DNA of 63,863 bases, from NCBI GenBank assembly GCA_964435595.1, contig CAYSZV010000009.1:1-63863 (forward strand), written 5' to 3'. This document shows positions 51,909 to 60,782 of this stretch, piece by piece. The DNA comes from Izemoplasma sp964435595 (lineage in GTDB: Bacteria; Bacillota_I; Bacilli_A; Izemoplasmatales; Izemoplasmataceae). How positions within the stretch are numbered: the stretch's first letter is position 1; the number at the start of each line of letters is the position of its first letter. The translations under genes were made by a program, and so were the position numbers. A model generated the notes under the pieces. It was given only the letters and a program-made list of their open reading frames with translations. It was not told the DNA's origin and made no database searches.

Positions 51909-51950
51909 TTGACTACTTAATTACTGTATAGTAATATTACTTTATAGTAA
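51909..51950 (+). promoter_or_regulatory. Promoter and tandem palindromic operators of the ArsR-HAD operon
   Basis: TTGACT (51909-51914), 17-bp spacer, TAATAT (51932-51937). Two palindromes of the form TTACT-N4-AGTAA lie at 51921-51934 and 51937-51950, 16 bp apart and covering the -10. This is a typical autorepression layout for a winged-helix repressor. Confidence 0.7.
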
Positions 51951-51979
51951 TGTAAAGTAATAAGTGAGGAGTTTGTGTT

Positions 51980-52243
51980 ATGCAAAAATTAGATGTATTG
52001 AAGCTGTTATCTGATGAAAGCAGATACAATATTTTTATTAAATTATTAGAGTTTGATGGCCTGTGCATATCGGAGTTAGAAGGCTTGCTGGGTCTTAAAC
52101 AAGCTAACTTGTCAAAACATATGAAACGGTTTAAAGATCTTGATATTATCGAATCTACTAGAACAAAAAATATGATAAAATACAAGATTAAAGGATCGTT
52201 TTTATCTGAGAATATTGATTTGATAAAATATCTTATGATGTAG
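51980..52243 (+). CDS. ArsR-family winged-helix repressor
   Basis: 87 aa, short for the family. HTH seen as LCISELEGLLGLKQANLSKHMKRFKDLDIIEST, with wing KNMIKYKIKG. No Cys pair typical of metal-sensing ArsR (only one Cys, before the recognition unit), so it probably does not sense metals by a CxC motif. It precedes a HAD phosphatase gene by 12 bases and is probably autoregulated through the palindromes upstream. Confidence 0.87.
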   Translation: MQKLDVLKLLSDESRYNIFIKLLEFDGLCISELEGLLGLKQANLSKHMKRFKDLDIIESTRTKNMIKYKIKGSFLSENIDLIKYLMM

Positions 52244-52255
52244 AGGTAGACAATA

Positions 52256-53050
52256 ATGAAAAAGAAATATATATTTATGGATCTAGATGGAACAATAATT
52301 GATCACGGACACAATGGAGTACTACCATCAACAAAATATACCATCAATGAACTTCAAAAGAATGGGCATGAAGTCGTAATAGCAACCGGAAGACCACCTG
52401 CCTTATTTTTTGATATAGATAAGAAGTTAGGAATTAGTTCATATGTCGCTGCAAACGGTGCATTGGCTGTCTTTAATAATGAAATTATATTAAGCGATAC
52501 AATAGATAAGAAACTAATAGATAAGCTAATTGCTTTCTCGATTGAAAATAAAATTGATTTAGGATTTGAAAGTAGCACACATTTTTGTTTGTTTTCACAA
52601 AATACTGATTTACCTAAAAAGTTTTGTGAAGTCTTTCATTTACCGGATCCTGAAGTAATACCTGATCATTATAAAGAGAACGATATTTATCAAATGGTTT
52701 TGTTTTATTCTGGAGATGATTTTAAGAAATTTGAAACACAATTTCCAGGACTTTGGTTTAACTATTCAAATCCACATGGTTTAGATGTAAACCTTGCAAA
52801 TGGATTGAAAGATGCTGGTCTTCGAGCGTTTCATGATATTTTGCGAGTACCAATTGAGGACATGATAGCAATTGGGGATGGGTTTAATGATATTACAATG
52901 ATTGAATATGCTGGAATAGGAATTGCCATGGGGAATGCAAGTGAAGCTGTTAAAAAGAAAGCAGATGTTATCGCAGATAGAATTGAAAACGATGGATTAT
53001 ACAAAGTATTTTTAAATTTGGGACTAATAGAAAAAGCAGATTTTAATTAA
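52256..53050 (+). CDS. HAD-superfamily phosphatase, Cof type
   Basis: 264 aa. HAD motifs: MDLDGTIIDHG (I), ATGRPP (II), and IAIGDGFNDITMIEYAG (IV), with a C2-type cap domain between. Cof/YidA-type enzymes dephosphorylate sugar phosphates or FMN-like substrates. Pairing with an ArsR-like repressor suggests a ligand-induced detoxification or salvage step. Its stop overlaps that of the convergent kinase gene. Confidence 0.92.
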   Translation: MKKKYIFMDLDGTIIDHGHNGVLPSTKYTINELQKNGHEVVIATGRPPALFFDIDKKLGISSYVAANGALAVFNNEIILSDTIDKKLIDKLIAFSIENKIDLGFESSTHFCLFSQNTDLPKKFCEVFHLPDPEVIPDHYKENDIYQMVLFYSGDDFKKFETQFPGLWFNYSNPHGLDVNLANGLKDAGLRAFHDILRVPIEDMIAIGDGFNDITMIEYAGIGIAMGNASEAVKKKADVIADRIENDGLYKVFLNLGLIEKADFN

Positions 53051-53062
53051 TCTGCTTTTTTT
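53031..53062. terminator. Bidirectional terminator containing both convergent stop codons
   Basis: A 12-bp perfect stem (53031-53042 with 53049-53060) surrounds TTAATTAA, which supplies the TAA of the HAD gene on the plus strand and the TAA of the kinase on the minus strand. Confidence 0.92.
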
Positions 53063-54821
53063 GTAATTTGAAATATGCTTTTACCCCATTATCAATATTA
53101 GTTATATCGAATTCTGCATGATGTGCCTTTAATATTTCAGATACGAGATATAGACCGATTCCTGAACCTTTTGTTCTTAATTTTTGGTCTTTTGAATTGT
53201 TTTGACCTTTGAAGAATGGTATCCAAATATTTTCTAGATCTTCATCAGGAATATTTACTCCATAATTAATAAGCTCGAAGTATGCGCAATCTTCTCGATT
53301 GGTAACTTTAATTTTGATTTTTCCATTATCGGGAGTGTATCTAATTGCATTTGTAAAGAAGTTCGAAATACAACGACTAATCAATTTATCATCAGCTTCA
53401 ATCATTACTGATTTTGTTATTTCTGTTTCTAATTCGAAATTATGTTTTCTTAATACATTCTCAAAATCAGATATGAAAAATTTAACTGCTTCAGATAAAT
53501 TAAATTCAGTTACCTCTAGTTTTGTGTTTGCATCTTCTAGACGGTAAATTTGTAACATGTCTTGAATCATCATCGAAGATTTACTGATTTCGTCGAGAAC
53601 ATTATTCATTTCTTTTTGTGCTTCTTCTTCTGGGATGATTCCATCCAATATCGCTTGTATTGTAACTTGCATAATCATTAATGGTGTTTTTAACTCATGA
53701 GATATGGAAGATACAAGTTGTTTTTTTAGTGACACTTGTTTAACTTGTTCGTCATATAAGTTCGTGAGCTCATCATTTTGAGCATTGAGAGTATCTAGGG
53801 TCTCTTTTAAATTCCGAGAAATTAGGTTTATACTTTTTGATAAAGATGTATTCTCTTTATTATTATACGCATGCGCTTCGATATTGAAATTTAGATCTGA
53901 GATTTCACGAGCGACAGATTCAATATTTTGAACAGGCTTCGAGATGATTGAAGTTAATCTAAAACTCCATAAGAATATAATAGCTATCGCAGTTAAATAT
54001 ACAAAATTATTATAATTATTCATAATCGCTATAATTCCCGATGCATTTTGGATAGGAATTGCAGTAACAATAAAATCGAACGTGCCTAATTCATGAATGA
54101 AAACAAGATACCTTGTATTATTGTGTTCTGAGATATAGTGATATCCATCCTCATAAATATGTTCATCGAGTTTGATGGTGTCTGTTGATAGTTTATTTAT
54201 TTCTTGTTGGAGTATAAGCGAATATTCATATTTGATGTTTAAGTTACTAGGTTTTTCGATTCTAGTTACGGTACCCTCAATAGAGATACAGTCATCTTCT
54301 GGAACACAACTCACTCCATTATCAAAACTGTAATCAGCTGTGACGATTTTGATTGGTGACAGAGATGCTTCTGTGTATTCGTAGGCATCAACAGAAATAT
54401 CTTCTCCGATGACATACTCATAGTTTATTTCCGGTACTAAAAAAGTATGCAGTTCATTCGTTGAAGAATCCTCAACTTCAATAATGAACTGAGAATAGAA
54501 TGATCCTTTTAATACATAATTCCTGGTTGTAATTATACTATAAACATTTTTATCTGAGGTGTATGTATACATTTCATCATAGTAGTCTGCATCATCTTCA
54601 TTCATGGCATCGACATATGCTATTAGTTCCGAATGAACTCGTTCGTATTCTTCATTTGTATAATACCCTTCAAAAAATCTGAAGTTTAATATAAATTGTA
54701 ATGTGAAGAAAGAAACAAAGATAAGGATTATTGTTAGAATTAACTGAGTTGACATACTCCTATCTCTATAAAACTGAACAATGCTCTTGGGAATCTTTTT
54801 AAAAGAAAATTTACTCTTCAT
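53043..54821 (-). CDS. Membrane sensor histidine kinase
   Basis: 592 aa. Helix 1 about 21-43, a large external sensor region (about 45-270), helix 2 about 272-292, a HAMP-like linker, a coiled coil (about 330-375), HisKA with SSISHELKTPLMIMQ, and HATPase with FFTNAIRYTPDNG (N box) and GSGIGLYLVSEIL (G2). The external region contains two Cys (SCVPEDDC) that may form a disulfide. It forms a two-component system with the regulator gene that it overlaps by 11 nt. Confidence 0.9.
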   Translation of the reverse strand: MKSKFSFKKIPKSIVQFYRDRSMSTQLILTIILIFVSFFTLQFILNFRFFEGYYTNEEYERVHSELIAYVDAMNEDDADYYDEMYTYTSDKNVYSIITTRNYVLKGSFYSQFIIEVEDSSTNELHTFLVPEINYEYVIGEDISVDAYEYTEASLSPIKIVTADYSFDNGVSCVPEDDCISIEGTVTRIEKPSNLNIKYEYSLILQQEINKLSTDTIKLDEHIYEDGYHYISEHNNTRYLVFIHELGTFDFIVTAIPIQNASGIIAIMNNYNNFVYLTAIAIIFLWSFRLTSIISKPVQNIESVAREISDLNFNIEAHAYNNKENTSLSKSINLISRNLKETLDTLNAQNDELTNLYDEQVKQVSLKKQLVSSISHELKTPLMIMQVTIQAILDGIIPEEEAQKEMNNVLDEISKSSMMIQDMLQIYRLEDANTKLEVTEFNLSEAVKFFISDFENVLRKHNFELETEITKSVMIEADDKLISRCISNFFTNAIRYTPDNGKIKIKVTNREDCAYFELINYGVNIPDEDLENIWIPFFKGQNNSKDQKLRTKGSGIGLYLVSEILKAHHAEFDITNIDNGVKAYFKLQKKQIN

Positions 54822-55506
54822 TTATCGCTTCAAATCGATAACCAACACCGAATATCGTTTTTATATAGCCGGATTTCGGTCCTAGATACTTTCTTAATTT
54901 TTTTACATATGTATCTACGATACGATCTTCAACATAAACATCGATTCCCCATACTTCGTCTAATAATAAATTTCTTGAACAGATTTTACCTTGATGTTGC
55001 AGGAAGTATTTTAATAGGTCAAATTCAGTTTTGGTTAAAATAACCTCATTATTGTCCATGAATGCTTTATGCGTATCTAGACTTAGTTTGATTCCATTTA
55101 CTTCAATGTCTCCACTAGTTTGATTTGAGTAATCTTGGTCTTGAAGACGCTCTAAAAGATTTCTGACTTTTGCTACCAAGATTTTTGGATTGAATGGTTT
55201 TGTTATATAGTCGTCAACTTTTAAAGAATATCCTTTCAAGATATCCTCTTCTTCGGATAATGCGCTCATCATAATGATTGGTACATTCGATGTTTCTCTT
55301 ATTGTTTTAGCTACGTCCCACCCATTTACGTTAGGCATCATGATGTCAAGGCATACAAGATCCACTTTATTCTTTGAGAATAATTGGAGTCCCTTAAATC
55401 CATCTAGTGCACTCAAAACCTTGAATTTTTCTTTAATGAAGTAATTTGATACAATCCTGTTAATCGTTGGTTCGTCTTCAATAATAAGTATTGTAATGTT
55501 TTCCAT
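54811..55506 (-). CDS. OmpR-family response regulator
   Basis: 231 aa. Receiver domain with EDEPTINR, VDLVCLDIMMP (phospho-Asp), MMSALS and ITKPFNP; winged helix with LTKTEFDLLKYFLQHQG and RIVDTYVKKLRKYLG. Target genes are unknown; the ABC transporter at 31.5 kb is not linked. It is upstream of, and co-transcribed with, the kinase. Confidence 0.92.
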   Translation of the reverse strand: MENITILIIEDEPTINRIVSNYFIKEKFKVLSALDGFKGLQLFSKNKVDLVCLDIMMPNVNGWDVAKTIRETSNVPIIMMSALSEEEDILKGYSLKVDDYITKPFNPKILVAKVRNLLERLQDQDYSNQTSGDIEVNGIKLSLDTHKAFMDNNEVILTKTEFDLLKYFLQHQGKICSRNLLLDEVWGIDVYVEDRIVDTYVKKLRKYLGPKSGYIKTIFGVGYRFEAINEE

Positions 55507-55621
55507 AAATTCACCTCTTATGACAATTATATAATATAAATGTGAATATTTAAAGAATGCGGTCTTATACTTTACTATTTATTGAAATAGTAATACAATG
55601 ATGGTTGAAAAGGTGATATAT

Positions 55622-57475
55622 ATGTATGATGTAATTATCATTGGTGGAGGGCACGCAGGGAGTGAAGCGTGTTTATCTACTGCAAGATTAGGTCTTAAGA
55701 CATTATTAGTAACAGGGAACATAGAAATGATAGCCTCGATGCCCTGTAACCCAAGTGTTGGTGGACCAGCTAAGGGAATCGTTGTAAGAGAAATAGATGC
55801 ATTAGGTGGAGAAATGGCAAGAAATGCTGACAAAACACAAATCCAAATGCGTCTTTTAAACATATCTAAAGGACCAGCAGTTAGAGCATTGAGAGCGCAG
55901 AGCGATAAAGTAGAATATCCTAAAGAAATGAAAAACACAATTTTAAAACAAGAAAACTTAGATGTAAAAGAAGCTTATGTTGGAAAAATCAATATTGTAA
56001 ATGATAAAATCGATGGTGTTGTACTGGAAGATGGAACAGTGATTGAAAGTAAGTATGTGATTATCACAACAGGAACATATATGGAAGCAAAGATTTTGGT
56101 GGGAGATAATGTGAAAGCTGAAGGTCCTGACAAGCAAAAAGCAAGTCTAGGATTAAGTCCTCAATTAAGAGAAATAGGACATGTCACCTCAAGATTGAAA
56201 ACAGGAACACCTCCTAGAATAAAAAGAGATTCTGTGGATTTCTCAAAAACTGAAATTCACGAAGGAGATCAAGTACCAAGATGTTTTAGTTATGACAATA
56301 TATCATATTTAAAAATAGAAGATCAATGGCCTTGTTATTTGACATATACAAGTCCAGAAACACATAATATTATTGATATAAATCTAGAAAAATCTTCAAT
56401 GTATAGCGGAGTTGTAGAAGGGGTTGGACCTAGATATTGCCCATCTATTGAAGATAAATTGGTTCGATTTAGAGACAAAAAAAGACATCAAATCTTCCTT
56501 GAACCGGAAAGTAAATCAATTGATGAGATTTACGTCCAAGGATTTTCGACTTCTATGCCACATGACGTGCAAGATAAAATGGTGAAGTCTATACCTGGAT
56601 TAGAAAATGCTGTAATTGCTAAATACGCTTATGCAATTGAATATGATGCAATTGATCCAAGAGATTTATTTCCCACATTAGAGAGTAAATTATTGGAGAA
56701 TTTGTACTTTGCAGGTCAAGTAAATGGTACAAGTGGATATGAGGAAGCTGCATGTCAAGGTCTTATGGCTGGAATCAATGTGGTATTGAAAGAAAGAGGC
56801 AATGAGCCTTTGGTGTTAAAGCGTAGTGAAGCATATATAGGTGTTTTGATTGATGATTTAGTTACAAAAGGGGTTAATGATCCATACCGTTTGTTGACTT
56901 CGAGAGCAGAGTATAGATTGTTATTACGACACGATAATGCAGATATTCGACTACGTGAGTATGGCTATCAAGTAGGTCTGATTGAAGATGAAAGATATCA
57001 AAGCTTTAAACTAAAGTTGCATAAAATCGATGATTTAAAGGATCAACTAAAAGAAGTATTCATTAATCCAAATAAAGAAGTTAATGATTATTTACAATCT
57101 GTAAATAGCGTTGATTTAAAGGAAAAAGCATCATTATACACGTTGTTAAGAAGGCCGGAAATAAAAATTGGACATATGGAAAAGTGGCTTGATTTATCTT
57201 CTTATGATCAATACGTTCAAGAACAAGTAGAAATTGATATCAAGTATGAAGGCTATATTAAGAAAGCGTTGAAGCAAGCAGAAAAACTACTTCGTATGGA
57301 AGATCACAAAATACCAGTTAATACTGATTATAATAGTATTGCGAATTTGGCTTTGGAAGCAAAAGAAAAATTATCAAAAATCAAACCATTAACAATCGGA
57401 CAAGCATCGCGTATTAGTGGCGTTAACCCGGCAGACATATCAATTCTGCTAATATATTTAAAATCGAATAAATAA
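55622..57475 (+). CDS. mnmG: tRNA uridine 5-carboxymethylaminomethyl modification enzyme MnmG
   Basis: 617 aa from ATG 55622 (AAAGGTGAT). FAD motif VIIIGGGHAGSEACL, then MPCNPSVGGPAKGIVVREIDALGG, AGQVNGTSGYEEAACQGL and the C-terminal helical domain ending near SRISGVNPADISILLIYL. With MnmE it modifies U34 of certain tRNAs. It lies directly before rsmG, as in most origin regions. Confidence 0.97.
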   Translation: MYDVIIIGGGHAGSEACLSTARLGLKTLLVTGNIEMIASMPCNPSVGGPAKGIVVREIDALGGEMARNADKTQIQMRLLNISKGPAVRALRAQSDKVEYPKEMKNTILKQENLDVKEAYVGKINIVNDKIDGVVLEDGTVIESKYVIITTGTYMEAKILVGDNVKAEGPDKQKASLGLSPQLREIGHVTSRLKTGTPPRIKRDSVDFSKTEIHEGDQVPRCFSYDNISYLKIEDQWPCYLTYTSPETHNIIDINLEKSSMYSGVVEGVGPRYCPSIEDKLVRFRDKKRHQIFLEPESKSIDEIYVQGFSTSMPHDVQDKMVKSIPGLENAVIAKYAYAIEYDAIDPRDLFPTLESKLLENLYFAGQVNGTSGYEEAACQGLMAGINVVLKERGNEPLVLKRSEAYIGVLIDDLVTKGVNDPYRLLTSRAEYRLLLRHDNADIRLREYGYQVGLIEDERYQSFKLKLHKIDDLKDQLKEVFINPNKEVNDYLQSVNSVDLKEKASLYTLLRRPEIKIGHMEKWLDLSSYDQYVQEQVEIDIKYEGYIKKALKQAEKLLRMEDHKIPVNTDYNSIANLALEAKEKLSKIKPLTIGQASRISGVNPADISILLIYLKSNK

Positions 57476-57497
57476 TAGCCATTGGCTATTATTTTTT
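57471..57497 (+). terminator. Intrinsic terminator after mnmG
   Basis: AATAATAGCC (57471-57480) pairs with GGCTATTATT (57484-57493), followed by T residues; overlaps the stop codon. Confidence 0.85.
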
Positions 57498-57549
57498 GTA
57501 GCGTTTTAAATATAAAAGAAATGTGTTAAAATATTACATAGGTGATAGA

Positions 57550-58236
57550 ATGAAAATAGAATTCACAAAATTACTGGAAGGTATTGGAATTGACTTAACT
57601 GATCAACAATACAAACAATTTCAGACATATTATAAGTTACTCGTTGAATGGAATGACAAAATTAACTTAACAGCCATTACAGATCAACGTGATGTTTTTG
57701 TGAAACATTTTTTCGATAGTATTTGCTTAATAAAAGGGGTGGATTTACATTCCCAAACATTGTTGGATGTTGGCAGTGGAGCTGGGTTTCCCTCTATTCC
57801 TTTAAAGATTATCTATCCAGACCTCAAAATAACAATTATTGATGCATTAAATAAACGAATTAAATTTTTAACTATTTTGGTTGATGAACTTGGAATTGAA
57901 GCTGAACTTTTACATGGTAGAGCTGAGGAATACCAAAGAAAGCATTGTTTTGATTTGGTAACAGCCAGAGCAGTTGCGAATTTAAATATGTTAAGTGAAT
58001 TATGTATACCGTTTGTAAAAATGGATGGTCTATTTATTGCTATGAAGGGTCCGAAATTGAAAGAAGAGTTAGATTTAAGTAAACATACAATTGGAATATT
58101 GGGTGGAGAAGTACTTAAAAATATCGAATATAATATTGACAATCAAGTCAGAAGTTTATTGGTTGTAAGTAAAGTAAGAAAAACTGAAAAGAAATACCCT
58201 AGAAAGTTTAATCAAATAAAGAATAATCCTTTATAG
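57550..58236 (+). CDS. rsmG: 16S rRNA (guanine527-N7)-methyltransferase RsmG
   Basis: 228 aa from ATG 57550 (AGGTGAT). Motifs: KINLTAITDQRDVFVKHFFDS, LLDVGSGAGFPSIPL (SAM loop) and LVTARAVANLN. It methylates G527 of 16S rRNA. The next gene starts 10 bases later. Confidence 0.96.
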   Translation: MKIEFTKLLEGIGIDLTDQQYKQFQTYYKLLVEWNDKINLTAITDQRDVFVKHFFDSICLIKGVDLHSQTLLDVGSGAGFPSIPLKIIYPDLKITIIDALNKRIKFLTILVDELGIEAELLHGRAEEYQRKHCFDLVTARAVANLNMLSELCIPFVKMDGLFIAMKGPKLKEELDLSKHTIGILGGEVLKNIEYNIDNQVRSLLVVSKVRKTEKKYPRKFNQIKNNPL

Positions 58237-58246
58237 GAGGCGTTTT

Positions 58247-59440
58247 ATGGAAAGACAAGATAACAAGTATAAATACAGTCAATTGGAAACATATAAAGAA
58301 ACGTTAGAGAGTATACATTTAAGAAGTAAAACAATTATTGTTAATATTCTCTTGTTTTTGTTTGGTCTTCTATTGATATTTTTCTTAACATTGGATGAAG
58401 TAGATAATTCAAACATAATACCCTCTTTATTTATAATAGGAGTGATTATTGTGGTGAATATTCTGTTTATGTCAATAACAGATGATGCCTATAATAGTTT
58501 GCATGTAGGCATGTATGCTACAATAATTGGAATTCACATAGTCACAATTTCCTTGGTTTTTAGTTTTCAAACTCCAAGTATATTTACATCACTGTTCTTA
58601 GGATATGCCATCACAGCAATATATCAAGACCAGAAAGGTATGATACTTAGTAGTGTATTATTGTTTTTTGCCGGAACATCTATAGTAGTTTTACATTCTG
58701 AATTTTTAACTTTAAATGGAACTGCAAATACAGAAAACCTATATATTTATATATTCTTAATTGTTTTCGTTTCTCTCCTTACACTAAGTTTATACATCTT
58801 GATAAAGAGAAAGGCATTCTTCTATAATCAGATTGCTTCCATCAAAGAAGCTGAGATTAGAAATATTGCACTTATGAATCAAACTGCTGAAATTAAAATG
58901 AATAAGCAAAGTGATTTCTCGGGATATTATGACGATTTAGAAGTGTTTTCAGAGCACTTGTCTAATAAAATCGGTGTTGAATCTTTATTTAAAAGTAGGA
59001 TCGAAGCGTTAAAACTTCTTAAGAAAAAACCAATTACAGAGGTTGCCAAAAAATTTCCTGAATTCACAAATGCAGAACTAGAAGAATTAGAATTACTAGA
59101 AATTGACGTAAATAAGAAAATGATCAACTTAGCTATAAAAGCCTCTAAATCGAGTGATATAAAAGTTTCAAAGAAAGATATTTTTAGTGAATCTCAATTC
59201 AAATCGTTTGATCACATTGGCGATTCACAATATACGAAGATTATTTCATTTGCTGTATTTTATGCACTTTTAAAAGTAGATAAACCATATTTAAAGGCAA
59301 TTGATGAAGAAAAATTAAGAGATATGATATTTAACTCTGAGTATTTCTACCGTATCGATAGAGATATTGTAAATATATATTTAGATAATAGCGAAGTATT
59401 TGATGCAATTGTAAATGATCACTTGAAAGGAGGATGGTAG
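58247..59440 (+). CDS. Membrane protein with degenerate HD-GYP-like C-terminal domain (copy 1)
   Basis: 397 aa. About six helices in residues 28-188, then a cytoplasmic helical part. The last 110 residues run ISFAVFYALLKVDKPYLKAIDEEKLRDMI and then FYRIDRDIVNIYLDNSEVF, which follows the end of an HD-GYP domain (VaDvFDALTSdRPYrkA, then fDpeVVeaF) while lacking the catalytic His, Asp and GYP residues. A tandem paralogue follows after one base. AGGAGG precedes ATG 58247. It occupies the place of noc in Bacillus. Function unknown; the HD-GYP relation is my reading of the pattern. Confidence 0.7.
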   Translation: MERQDNKYKYSQLETYKETLESIHLRSKTIIVNILLFLFGLLLIFFLTLDEVDNSNIIPSLFIIGVIIVVNILFMSITDDAYNSLHVGMYATIIGIHIVTISLVFSFQTPSIFTSLFLGYAITAIYQDQKGMILSSVLLFFAGTSIVVLHSEFLTLNGTANTENLYIYIFLIVFVSLLTLSLYILIKRKAFFYNQIASIKEAEIRNIALMNQTAEIKMNKQSDFSGYYDDLEVFSEHLSNKIGVESLFKSRIEALKLLKKKPITEVAKKFPEFTNAELEELELLEIDVNKKMINLAIKASKSSDIKVSKKDIFSESQFKSFDHIGDSQYTKIISFAVFYALLKVDKPYLKAIDEEKLRDMIFNSEYFYRIDRDIVNIYLDNSEVFDAIVNDHLKGGW

Positions 59441-59441
59441 T

Positions 59442-60662
59442 ATGAAGTCTTTCTTAAAAGAGTTTTTCAATCTAAGATCATTTGTTTATAAAATTAAAAA
59501 CAGCGAGTTTTTGACATTTAATGAAGTGTTGAAAATGAAAGTAAAAATTGTAAACTGGTTTTTAATTGTGTTCTTGGCATTAACTATAACCGTTGTACCG
59601 GAGAATAATATCACTCGTAATTTGCTGTTGTTATTAGCACCTTCCGCTATTATGTTGCTTGTTTCATTCTTGCTAGTAAGATTTAAAATAAGTAGAGTAG
59701 CAATGCATACAACCATTTATACGTTTCTCTTATTAACTGGATATTACCTCACTTCAAGTGATTATTTCTTTACATATATGTTGTTCTTTGTTGGGTTGAC
59801 GATCATCATCTTCTACCAAGATTTTATGACATACCTATTATATGGTGGAGCACTTATGATAGCAGGAGTATATTATGTTATTGTAGAAGGGTCGAGTTTG
59901 GTAGGACAAAATTCTGTTTCTGCGGCAAGTAGTAGTTATGTATCTTCACTAACGTACCAAGTTATATTAATTGGATTTTATATAGTCTTCTTTGTTCAAT
60001 TCATTGTATCTGATAACATTTACGCTAGATTGAACAACGAATGGGTAAGGATGAGTAAATCACTTGAGAGATATCAAGAGTTTACACATTCTCATTTAGT
60101 TGAGTTGATTGATAAATCGGAAAAAGAAGCAATATTCAAAAGTAGTAAATTCCAGCAGACTGTAAGTGAAATCGCTGTGTTTATGAATGAGTTTTTTGAA
60201 GATAATGGAGATGAAATCGCCGAGGTAGTTGAATTTTACTTCTTTATTCATGGAAAAGAAATTGATTTGGTGATTGAAGATCAAGAATTACCTGTTATTA
60301 CAAGGAAATATGCACTTGAATTGAAAAAATATATGTTAAATTATCGCAGTGAAATTGTATCCATATTATTTGATTTCAGTACCTTATTACAAGATGAAGA
60401 ACCGTATGATGAAAACAGATATGTATATGACTTGAATAAGTTGTTTAATAATAGAATTAATAAGTTGTTATCTTTAGCAATATTATACAAGTACCTCAAG
60501 AGTGAAATTACGCAATTTGACAAATGGGGTCAAATTTCTAAGACGTTGAATCATGAGGAAATTACACAACTATTCTTGAGCCCTAAATTTAGGGATTTCA
60601 TATCATTTGAACAAGTGAATTTTTATCTCGATAATCAGGAATTATTTAAAGAATACTTATAA
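59442..60662 (+). CDS. Membrane protein with degenerate HD-GYP-like C-terminal domain (copy 2)
   Basis: 406 aa. Same layout as the gene before it: N-terminal cytoplasmic stretch, about six helices (about 35-200), and a helical C-terminus ending RDFISFEQVNFYLDNQELFKEY, parallel to copy 1. It is more diverged and also lacks HD-GYP active-site residues. AAAGGAGG lies just before its ATG, inside the end of copy 1. It ends in a terminator made from inverted DnaA boxes, before parA. Confidence 0.68.
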   Translation: MKSFLKEFFNLRSFVYKIKNSEFLTFNEVLKMKVKIVNWFLIVFLALTITVVPENNITRNLLLLLAPSAIMLLVSFLLVRFKISRVAMHTTIYTFLLLTGYYLTSSDYFFTYMLFFVGLTIIIFYQDFMTYLLYGGALMIAGVYYVIVEGSSLVGQNSVSAASSSYVSSLTYQVILIGFYIVFFVQFIVSDNIYARLNNEWVRMSKSLERYQEFTHSHLVELIDKSEKEAIFKSSKFQQTVSEIAVFMNEFFEDNGDEIAEVVEFYFFIHGKEIDLVIEDQELPVITRKYALELKKYMLNYRSEIVSILFDFSTLLQDEEPYDENRYVYDLNKLFNNRINKLLSLAILYKYLKSEITQFDKWGQISKTLNHEEITQLFLSPKFRDFISFEQVNFYLDNQELFKEYL

Positions 60663-60697
60663 AAGTTATCCACAAAAAATGTGGATAACTTTTTTTT
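60661..60697 (+). terminator. Terminator hairpin built from two inverted perfect DnaA boxes
   Basis: A 14-bp perfect stem (60661-60674 with 60680-60693), A5 loop and T tail. Each arm contains the consensus DnaA box, TTATCCACA at 60666-60674 and its complement at 60680-60688. It works as a terminator by structure, and may also bind DnaA as duplex DNA near the origin. Confidence 0.85.
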
Positions 60698-60782
60698 ATT
60701 TCATATATATTATTAAAGAAATTTATGGTACAATTAATTTGCTTTTCGATTATTTTATTTTTACATGAGAGGACCAATAACT

